53,380 nt of DNA from Antrodiella citrinella (taxonomy: Eukaryota > Basidiomycota > Agaricomycetes > Polyporales > Steccherinaceae), in NCBI GenBank assembly GCA_004802725.1, contig SGPM01000183.1, positions 1 through 53,380 of the forward strand, given 5' to 3'. Positions 44,043 through 53,380 of the stretch are shown piece by piece. The stretch's first letter is position 1. The number at the start of each line of letters is the position of its first letter. The position numbers and the translations under genes were made by a program. Below the pieces are notes generated by a model. That model searched no databases and was not told the DNA's origin. It saw only the letters and a program-made list of their open reading frames with translations.

Positions 44043-46047
44043 ACTTAGCTGTGCGGACTCGGCTTTGCGTACGAACTTCAAGAAGTTCTTACCGACAGTT
44101 CCAAAAAGGCAATCGCCGATCTCGTATAAGCGCCGTTCCGGAACGGCCGGCAGTGTACTAGTACTAGTAGTAGTATCAACTTGTACTATCAACTTTGACC
44201 ATGCCACATTCACTCACCCTCGTACTGGTAGTAAATCCACGAAATGTTGCAATGCGACATAAGAATGTGTTCACAACTTCCGATTTCCTTCAACAGAGAT
44301 ATTCATCTCCAATCATCGACATTCTCCGCCCAGACTACAGACTTTGGCGGACCCAGATCCGTAGTCTCAAATCTACTGGTACGCATATCCGGAGCACAAG
44401 ATGAGAGCGCGATGCAAAGGGCATCGCTGACGCCCATGTGTTCGACTACGCCCGCCAAGCACTCCAGATCTACCTCACGCCACAAAGCTTTCGGATGATT
44501 TTGAGTGCAGCGTATCGGAGAACCGGGTTTGTATGTGAGGCGAGGACTGTTGAACGGCCGTGGGATCAAACTTGACTTGAGAAAATTCCACCTCAAGGGC
44601 CATGCGAGCAGCAGCCACAAGAGCTTCTGGGTCCGCTGACGTCTTCAAAAGTCATTCCACGCAGGCAGGGGACATCCAGTTGTAAATTGACATTGCCCGC
44701 AACTGCAGACATCCTGACGGGTGTTACTACTAGTCGATGCTTCTGTCTGTACCTCGACGCCTCTCATAAATGTTTCTACCGTTGTCTCGGGGCTCCACGT
44801 AAAACGATGAGCCTCTGGCCAGCACTGATAGTGATATTGGTATTTGTATGCTCACCGAGTGACTGCAGAAGCTCCCGGGGCATTTTCCGGGATGATGTTG
44901 GCTTTGCTAGTGCTTGCTGTCGGCGTCGACATTACAACGAGAGTGGTGACGAGTAGATGCTAAATGAGAGATGGCAGACTGCCAATGGTTCCGTTTGATT
45001 GTACAGTAGAGAGACATGTGAGGCAGCAGTTGGTCGTGGAACACTCTACCTCGTAGCAGCAATCAAACAGACACGTTTCGAAACACGTGCCAACGTTAAC
45101 CTTGCGAGTTGATGCAACGAACGAGCAACGAGCGGAGTGTGAAATTCTGTCAAGTTGAATAGATTTCGAACTGGAGAGGGGGGGGGGACCCCCTCTCCAG
45201 ATCGACCGTCTGCAAAGCCCGCGCTCAGCTTCGACACAACGGTACACTAACTTGCCGAGATACCGAACATCGATTTAATGTGAAATCAAATCTGCAAGCC
45301 TCCAGATGGCTACGAGAAGGCATCCACTAGGTGAATATAAGTTGGACATTCCTTCGAGACATTTTTAACATTGGCGCCTTTCAATCTTCCGGTACAAAAA
45401 TCAGACGAACGCGGGCGAAGCGTCTATGTTCGCCCGTTATTCGTCTTTTGCCCATTTCTAATTCTTGTGACCCGTCCTTGAGTCCTGGTACAAATCTCCG
45501 GTAAGTCTACTACGCGAACTCGACCGAAAGCAAAGGCGTACCAAAATTCAGTCCATTGAAGATTTAATCCTGTACGTTGAATCCCTCAAGCATGGTGTTG
45601 ATCTTCTAGGTCCTTTTTCGTCTACCGATGCCGGACAAGTTGAGAAAATGCGCTGATTTGACAACACTGAATACATGCAAGCGTTATCGACCAAATATTG
45701 AGCAACGCAGTTGACTTATCACCTGTTGAGGCTGCACGCATGGTGTATTTCTTTCGTGGAAAATCGACCATGGCTGCGTGATGATACGGGAGTCGACTGC
45801 GCTGAGGAGCACAGTGAACATCGGATGGCCCCGAAGGCGTCAGTAATAAGCTGAAATGTGATAGACTTCGAGACGGACATCTGACGAGCAAGAGCAGCTC
45901 TGCGAGAAGCCTACCAAGAACAAATATTGAATAGTGGCCCATCAATTGTCCATTGAATACATTTGCGACAACATACTGTGATTCAGAACGGCAGTAGATT
46001 GAGAATAAAGATGGATGGAACAGATACAGTGAAGGCCTGAATGTACA
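44043..46047. other. Intergenic, 2 kb
   Basis: Lies between the METTL2-like start and the RhoGEF stop. No recognisable gene; short ORFs only. It contains an ACTAGT/AGT triplet-rich patch at 44155-44172 and the G-rich palindrome at 45171-45200. Confidence 0.5.
45171..45200. repeat. Perfect 12-bp-arm palindrome around a G10 run
   Basis: CTGGAGAGGGGG and CCCCCTCTCCAG are perfect inverted arms separated by six bases. The sequence includes an uninterrupted run of G. It could form a hairpin or, with neighbouring G, a quadruplex-like structure. It is in intergenic DNA, about 850 bp from the RhoGEF stop. Confidence 0.85.
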
Positions 46048-49000
46048 TTACCGACTCCAAGCTATTGCAGGATTCAATTGAGGCGAGTGTGGAGGAGAAT
46101 TCGATTGGGCGAAATAAGTAGACTGTGAAGGAGAGGATAAAGAACCAGGAAGGTAGAGGGGAATGGTGGGAATAAGCTCAAAGACGTGTTGAGGTGTGCT
46201 CCTCAAAGCGGTCTTGCTCGTGGTGGTTTCGGGAACGTTCATGACACCATGGACGCGGGGCTCCTGGGAAACGCCTTCGTGCCAGCCCTCGGAACCTGGT
46301 GTTGGCGGTGGCATGGATGTTGTGCCACGACCATCCCATATACAACGCATGTCGTTCCCAGGGATAATCTGTGCAAGGCGACCAGTCTCGACATGACGAA
46401 TTTCAATGAAGCGAGAATCGAAAAGGAGAACATATGGAGGATGCCATGCCACGTGCTCCGCTGTTCCTTCCCATTCGATGGTCTGGATCGAGCGGCACGG
46501 CTCTCCATGACGGTCAACATATAATCCAAATTCTGAAAGATCGAGTCAGCAACTTGTCACAGGAGATTTCATCATTGCTGCATACCATTGTAGCATAGTA
46601 GGAACTCGTCTTTGCTTGAACGGAACATGCCCATGGGTCGACATGATTCACAACGTTTGGCCAACTTCTCGAGACGAGGGTCATCACGAAGTGGGATAGT
46701 GACACTCTTGAAGCTAGAGGAGACGTAAGAGCAGAGCACACAGCAATGCAAAGGACGACGTACTCAATGAGATCCATGATCTCGAATCCTTTCGTGCAAA
46801 GGATCACGATCTTTGCCTTCAGGAAGATGAGATCGTACGATTCTGAGGGCAAGAAGAAGTCCTGAAGAAATAAACCAGTCAGAGAAACGTCAACAGTCAG
46901 ATCACCTGAGTACTTACCCTGTAGACTCGGAACCAGTCAGATCTCTGCGGACGAAGACCGAAACGAGATCCGAAAGTAGGAGGCGCCTTTGTGCGCTCAT
47001 TGATCTTGCCCAGCACAGGCTCCAACACTCGGAATACACTGTCCATCTGCGAAGCAAATCAATAACTAGGATCAAAGCCTTCACGAACGAAGTTAAACGT
47101 ACTCCTTTCTTCTTCATGTAAATGACGAGAGTGCGGTTGTTGAGGTTGCCAACACTGAAGAAATGAACATCCTTGCTTCCACTAAGTTTCTGAGGAGTCT
47201 GAGATGTGTGTGCACTCTGAGGAGAGGAGGGAACCAGAGCCTCGATATGATACGCGAATAGAGACTATGACAAGTGAATCAATAAAAACGCTATAGAGGC
47301 AAGGTCACAGATCATACCTTATCGGCGAGCACAAGGAATATACCGAATTCCTCCAGCATAGCACATTGCGTGACCATCTTGAGATGCAGGACGCGTCGCA
47401 TTGCTAAAGAACGAGTCAGCAAGTGCAATCATAGAAGTACTATAACGAGAGACTTACATCTAGAATCATGTCGGAAACCAATCCAGACACCTTCTGCACA
47501 ACCAATGGCAACAAGGCCACGACCGTCGGAAGTAGCTGTGGGGCAGGTCAACGTCCGGAGAACAAAAGGAAGAATCTTGGATACGCACTGAATGGAACAG
47601 AACAAGTGACCTTGCCGGTATAGGCGTTCTCATGATTCCATGCCTGCCCGTTGCTACTCGGCGGGCCAAGAGCTGGAGCAATGAATGTATCTGCACTAAG
47701 AGTCTCCACTTCGAAGACCTTGTTAGACTCCTGCACCACTTTTCGCAGACCAATGGCTTCGTCTAGCTTCTGCTTCCATTCATTGCGAGCTTGCAATGAC
47801 TCGGCGAAGACAGTGTATAGACCACCAAGTCGGCCATTATGGTGGATCGTGCAAGGATAGACCGCACGCGAGTCTGTCGCCGTTTCCGGACTCGCCGTCG
47901 AGCCAGTGGGAGTGCTGACATCGTGCTTCTCGCCTCGAAGACGAGTACGCAAGATGCTAGTACTGCGCTGGGTGGGGGGATCGGTGAAGTTGGCAAGCGT
48001 GAGCAAATCCAGAGGAATAGGCTACAAAGGACATGAGTGCTCTGAATGTCATTTCACGACTGCTCAATGACTTACCCGTCTATAGACATGGTATTTGGTA
48101 ATGCCATCCCTCTCTTTTGGCTTCGTCATGACAACTGAAGGACGAAGTCAGCATGACAAAAGTAAGATCAGAGGAGTAACACGTACGGTAATTGTCAAAG
48201 AGGAGGACAAACAGTTCAGTCCAACTGTTCCATTCGAAACCAGTATCGGGCTGTCTCAGCAGTTTGCCGGTGTGGATCAGAGAACGATTCTCGTTGAGAA
48301 GATCCATATCCTGAGAGAGGGTCAACACTGATCGCGCCAAAATGGCGAGATCAACTCACGATAGCCTCTCCTGGCTTGAAGACTAAGTTGGAGTTATATC
48401 GCCAAACCTCGACCTTCTGCTTGGCCGACACGACACCTGGCTCTGTCTCCTTACCCAGAGCCTTGATGACTTCGAGAACCTGAGGAATAGTGTCCTTATC
48501 CTCATGACCTTCCGGCGTCTCATCAAGGATATTCTTCAACAGAAGCTCGTAACGAAGCAAACGAGGGATTGGCCTGTTGATGAAGTTCTTCATATCGAGT
48601 CGATGGGCATCCGGATGCCGCGTGCAACTCTGTAAATAATCGTGTCAAGTCCTTGTGAAACCTGATGAAAATGACATCACCACTCACTTCTACGAAGTCC
48701 TTGAACGCTACGTTGTTGGCCATCTCTTCGTCTATACGGTAAGCGGCTATGGGATAATTAGGAATGTACTCCATGTACGCTTCGCGGAAGTTGAGAACTG
48801 CGTCGTACACAGCGGCGGTGACACTGCGAATGAGAGGGTGCTCGTCTCGCTGGATCTCCTGGAAGGTGTTAAGCATCTTGCGATGATGGGCGTGCAGCTC
48901 AGCGAAGTTGTGGAAGACATCCTGCAAGAACTGTGGCAGTCGCTCCCTCGATACAATGGGAGGATCCATCTCGCGAAGAGGCGCGACATACATCTTTAAA

Positions 49001-52000
49001 GACATGTTATATGCGAACGCAAAGACATTATAGTGAAAAGCGTACCGTCTCAATATTCTCCAAATCCTTGACGTAGTCCATTTCACCCTTGATGAGCTCA
49101 AAGATGATGCTATTACAGTACAAATCAGCACAATCATCAGATGATACCAACTGAATACTCACTTCTGACGTTTAGCTTCTTGCTTTGGCAGAGCCAATCG
49201 CACTTCCTCTGATACCAGATTATGCCAATCGAGTTTCCCAGTAGGACCCTTGCCCATCGCAGACTGGAATGTCCATAGCTGCGAGATCGACTGCAGCTTC
49301 TTGATTGCCTCGATAGCCTCTTTAAGAAATTCGGCGTCCGGATTGCCTTCCGTGGTCTCATTGCAGATAGCTTCCAAAGTGACAGGATATTTCTGCAAGT
49401 GCTCCGACGGTCTGTTGAGGAAGTGTTTTAGCTCCAGCCGACGAGCGTCCGGACTGCGGGCAGCTTGCTGTAGATATGCGCATATGCTGAGTGTAGTTCA
49501 GACCGAGTTATTCTCACTACTTACCTCCAAAAACCTCCGGAAGTCGGCATTATGATCCACTTCGTCTTTGACCCTCTTCTCGGCCACGGGTAGGTGACCG
49601 ACGTAAATAGGATATGCTAAGCGGAACTCGGTGGCAGCATCAAGGAAAATGTCGCCAATGCCGTGGATTATAGGAGCCTGTTCACGCTGTCGTACGTACA
49701 TCACTTCGAGGAGACGCCTGTTGCACTCGCGCAAATCGAGGATATTGCCAAACACGTCTTCAATAAAGTCGTCAAGTTCGGCTGGACGGATGATGGGCGG
49801 GTTAGCAGTTCGTAGCGGACGGATGAACAACTGTAAGAGACGATGAGTATGTGGACCGATAGACGTGGAGTTTTAACATACGGATTCGACGGTATCCAAG
49901 TCACGGAGATACTGCTTCTCTTTCGAGATGACTTTGTGAATGATACTTGTATCGCACGTCAGTATATGTACGAACAGGTCAATCAAGTAGAAGATCACCT
50001 TTGTCTGCTGACCTCACTGGCCGGCAAAGTCTTTAGAAGGTCTTCAGCTACTGACGCACTCCAATCCTCGTCCTCCTGGGCAGAGTTAATAGAATGCAAC
50101 ACCTCGGTCATCGACATAACGTACCGTGCCTTCCTCCGTAAGCTCCTCCTGAATTGGAAGAGCAGGTAACGCTTCTCGCTATGGTCGAGTAAGAACTTAA
50201 CACCTTGAAAGAAGAAGAAACTGCGTACTCGTCGTGGACAAGCATACGAATAACAAGGCGTTTCGTCGTCACAGCAGGTGGAATAACACTTCGTGAGGAG
50301 TGTAACGACAGCTGTCGGCAATTCCTCCTGCTCAACTCTGGCGTCTGACGTCCCTTCTAGATCATCCAAGAACATATACACGTCTTCCACGCCATCCTGG
50401 AGCTGCCGACCGCCCCACTCAACTTCGTAGAAGAACAACTGTGACTGTAGACTCCGAGCAACTTGAAGGGCAGCTCGGCGGTCACTGGTAGATACGCCAT
50501 GTGTGATCAGCATCTCACGTTGTATTTGCGACTGGATCGTAGACTGTCGTCACGTTAGCACCTGGTTTCACAATCAAGATCAAAACCACAAAATACACGT
50601 ACCACAATGTCTTTCCCCGTGAAAGCTCGAGGGTAAGGTATGCTGCCTTTCACGTGCGTCCCACGTGGTACCTTATCCTTCAGCCGAACAGCGATATGAC
50701 TGAGAAGTGCGGGATTAAAGAAACGATCGTCTCCATCTTCACTGGGATCCTCTTCGTCGAAATACGCATCTTCATCGTAGTCTTCTTGAGGGTCTAGAGG
50801 CCGCTTGATATCTTCCAAGGTCCGTACGATGTCGTTATTGCGCCAGTTGGAAGATGTTCCAGGGAACTGAGGCTGAGAGGGCCCAGGGTCAGGGTATGAG
50901 GGTTGTTCGTAATATGACTGGGTTGGTTGCGGCTGAGGATGAGGCTGAGGGAACTTCGGTTGTGTCCAGTCCGATTGGTAGGAGCCGGTAGAGTTGCCCC
51001 GGTCGAGAGTCGTAGCGAGCGAAGAAGATGCACGGGCAACACCCAATGTACCATCTTCAGAGGAATACAATGAGCTTCTGGTTGCTGTCGTACCGTTGGT
51101 AGCAGCTGAAGGATTTCGGTGTACACCGGGCCCTGAAGGGGGGAATTGTGAAGAACTACCCGAACCTGCGCTATGCGACATGCCAAGGTCTTGATTACGG
51201 GGATCTATGGACAGTTTAACTCATCAAAATTCGACTGACACTACAATAGATACTTACAAGGAATGCCAGGGTACAGAGATGGTTGCTGGAAGCTCCGGTT
51301 CGAGTCTACTCGGCGATGATTGGCGATCGTATCTTGGTGGTAAGGTTCGGAAGACACATAGCTATCGGGGCTGGCGTACATATCGTCGAACGAGTCAGGC
51401 GAGCGGTACGGTGGGTCGTCATAGCCGTTCTCGTATACAGGCCCGCGTGGTGTTTGAGACGACACGGTCGATGGTCGAGAATTCTGGTATCGTGCGCTCA
51501 CGTCGCTTTGCCCAGTAGGCGGTCTCCAACCAGGCGACGCTCCATTTGCATCCGACATGGGCATGGGCATTGGCATATGCATATTCACTGTCGGTGTCTC
51601 AGCAGTATCAGAAGAAGCAGTGTCAGGCCTATAGTACGTCGAGGGAGGAGGATAATCGGTTTGAATGCCATTGTAATGTGCAGCATAACGACCGTTGTTG
51701 TAGGAGTTATCCGTCGGGGTGCGAGGAGGCCTGCACTCGGTGGTCAGTCTCCTGCATCATTTCACCTTGCAGCATTGCACGACACTCACCTATCTGGAAT
51801 CACTGGCTGCATGTAAGTTACCTCCTGCTGTGACTCCTGATAGTACGAACGGGGGTCAGGCATCATTGGAAGTGCTGTTTTGGCGGGCAGCGGTGGGGGC
51901 GGCGGCACGCTGCCTGGGATACGGGGTAGGGGTCGAACTCTGCCTTGAGTGGGGGAAACAGGAAGACCTCTAGGTGAAGATGGCTGAGGAGGCACTGTAA

Positions 52001-52319
52001 AATATGTGCCGAGTTGTTCAGCGGATCAAGCATCATTATTCATAACTAGAAACCCGCGAGACGTACATGTCTGTTTTGTTGAACGACCGTTCATGCTGTG
52101 GTGGCTTGATCGTGAAGTATCGACTCCGTCATTCGCGTAGTGAGCGTATATAGCCGTGTCGCTGTAGTCACGATCTCCAGGTGAGGGCAACTTTTGTGAT
52201 GATTGGTCTGAGGTGGGCGAGGGTTCCTCTGCGAACCCGATGAGGACTTGGTTATAGAGAGCCGCTAGCTCTTCATCCCCAGGCGGTGATGGCTGTGAGA
52301 TGGCGGCAACTTTGGACAT
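46048..52319 (-). CDS. Giant RhoGEF: DEP, two DH domains, PH-like, CNH
   Basis: About 23 minus-strand exons run from ATG 52319 to TAA 46048, about 1,690 residues. Most junctions were checked; one near 46919 may be off by one base. It is a Rom1/Rom2-type guanine-nucleotide exchange factor, expected to activate Rho1 at the cell cortex for wall and actin control. The N-terminal 500 residues are disordered and rich in Pro, Ser and Gln (NMHMPMPMPMS). A DEP-like region begins near 520 (SLQSQLFFYEVEWGG). DH-1 spans about 660-850 (SIIHKVISKEKQYLRDLDTV). The linker WTFQSAMGKGPTGKLDWHNL joins it to DH-2, about 885-1075 (IIFELIKGEMDYVKDLENIE). A PH-like region, about 1100-1300, includes HTGKLLRQPDTGFEW and VMTKPKERDGITKYHVYRR. 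The CNH (citron homology) domain, about 1305-1690, includes DGRGLVAIGCAEGVWIG and ends near ARHVETGRL-like repeats. Confidence 0.92.
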
Positions 52320-53380
52320 AGAAGTCGGGCACTGTCGGACAGCAGGATGAAGGAAGAACACTGCAAACGAGTGCTCGCCGTCGTCGTAAACAGCGTCCAC
52401 GAATTGGGGTTAACGGGCTTCAGCGCCCCGCCCATACTTGTTGCCGCAGCGGATCTTCCTGCCGAGGTCGTGCCGCACCATATTATGTATTTCTGTAGCC
52501 CATATATGGCTTGTCTGATGCCATATGTGGTGCTGTCGAAGATGGATATAATAGTAAAATCAGAACTATAAATATGGCTACACTTCTCACGCGTAACAGC
52601 CTACTTCCTCCATCCTGCGGCAAAGTGAATGTTCTCCTCTCCTCGTCCTTGTGTGTGGCCACTTTTGGTATTTCATAGATGCACAGGGGGGAATTCGAGA
52701 CTGCGCATCACAGAGAAGATCCCAGGTTGCTCCGAGTGCTTGAAAGATGCTATCAGTATCACTGCAAGACTCGGACAGACGTATATCCGAGATCTTACCT
52801 GGCCTTACATTGGTCTGGCGATCATGACATTCTCCATCTGACGGCCACTCGTACTAGTCATTGCGTCAGCACGTCGGAAATGTACGGTTCTGACAATGGC
52901 GTTGTGATTCGAAGTAGTAAATGTCCGCTGAGCCTGCCTATAATTCCGTCGCTAGTCCCAGTAAGTAAGTTCCTCATCTTCTTGCTCATCTCACTCGGTC
53001 CTCACATTGTCGCTCGTTGTTTTCCAAAGCATGCCGCCCATTTCAACGCCTGACCAACTCACCTGTCAGGAAATCGGCTTGTATCAACATTGCACTTTGT
53101 GCTTCAAGTCTTGCGGGTACGATTTATATATCTTGTCAGAACACCATCTCACGTCCAATCACGCTGAGTGTCAATACCGACACCTATGCTGTTCAAAATG
53201 CACAAAAAATTATTTTCCGCAGCACATGAGAATTCCCGTATCATAGAGAGAAAATAACATACCCCGTGCCAAAATTCAGCCTTGCGTGAAATCCCGTATG
53301 AGAGAGTCCCGCATCACAGGGAACGTCCCGTACCACAGGAATAAGCGCTTGCGCAGCATTGAGGCGAATCTTCGTTTTTG
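52320..53380. other. Intergenic, RhoGEF promoter side
   Basis: About 1.06 kb to the window end. It must contain the RhoGEF promoter; a TATAAATAT lies at 52568 but on the plus strand. No gene recognised. The last part holds a degenerate short repeat, listed separately. Confidence 0.5.
53231..53340. repeat. Degenerate CCCGTAYCA-type short tandem repeat
   Basis: Five or so copies of a unit like CCCGTATCATAGAGAG occur in about 110 bp: CCCGTATCATAGAGAG, CCCGTGCCAAAATT, CCCGTATGAGAGAG, CCCGCATCACAGGGA and CCCGTACCACAGGA. Spacing is 17-37 nt. The copies are imperfect, so the array is old or constrained. It may extend beyond the window. Confidence 0.5.

Noticed and set aside
50994..51973. Plus-strand open frames opposite the RhoGEF N-terminus
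   Set aside because: Compositional antisense of the Pro/Ser/Gln-rich region; the minus strand has a consistent exon chain.
1..53380. CRISPR arrays, prophage or bacterial operons
   Set aside because: No regularly spaced repeats, and all recognisable genes are intron-containing eukaryotic genes.

Overview
This is a 53.4 kb piece of a fungal nuclear genome, almost certainly a basidiomycete and probably an agaricomycete mushroom. Genes lie close together on both strands and most are cut by many short GT-AG introns of about 50-60 nt. Several genes are recognisable only after splicing through micro-exons. The proteins read as fungal orthologues (Hua1, ERMP1-like protease, G-patch protein, tandem-DH RhoGEF, YAT-type permease). 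Nothing looks bacterial or viral, and no intact transposon was seen. All gene models were spliced by hand from conserved protein reading and splice sites, so boundaries may be off by a few bases where stated.

Left part (1-12.8 kb), mostly housekeeping. It holds a Ser/Pro-rich hypothetical gene (2.1-2.7 kb), TGS1 snRNA/snoRNA cap trimethylase (2.8-4.0 kb, minus) and a large Zn2Cys6-containing protein of about 1,020 residues (4.2-7.7 kb). Next come a NOL8-like nucleolar RRM protein (8.0-9.8 kb, minus), the ESCRT-I subunit VPS28 (9.9-10.8 kb) and a Hua1-like zinc protein (11.3-12.8 kb). TGS1/Zn2Cys6 and NOL8/VPS28 are head-to-head pairs sharing promoters of 194 and 105 bp.

Middle part (12.8-34.2 kb). 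A gene-poor 4.3 kb stretch contains a striking 53-nt inverted repeat. It is followed by an FAD monooxygenase of the salicylate-hydroxylase type, a degenerate tRNA-like element, a doubtful charged ORF, an ERMP1-like membrane M28 metallopeptidase and a fungal kinase-like gene with an unresolved 3' end. Then come two secreted enzymes in tandem, a class-3 lipase and a GH5 exo-beta-1,3-glucanase, each with a TATA box. An intronless BTB/POZ gene and a U6 snRNA gene on the minus strand close this part.

Right part (34.6-53.4 kb). It holds an amino-acid permease (minus), possible gene remnants, a GPATCH1-type G-patch splicing factor (plus) and a METTL2/Trm140-type tRNA m3C methyltransferase (minus). 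The last gene is a very large RhoGEF (minus, about 1,690 residues) with DEP, two DH domains, a PH-like region and CNH. The end of the window is gene-free with a degenerate short repeat.

RNA processing is over-represented (TGS1, NOL8, U6, G-patch, tRNA methyltransferase), but the genes are on both strands with separate promoters, and I see no evidence of a functional cluster. I found no convincing new biological system. The points most worth a second look are the Zn2Cys6 protein with a possible iron-ligand-less AlkB-like tail, the tandem-DH RhoGEF, the U6 gene without a normal terminator, the 7-nt micro-exon, the GC-AG intron in VPS28 and the 13.6 kb hairpin.
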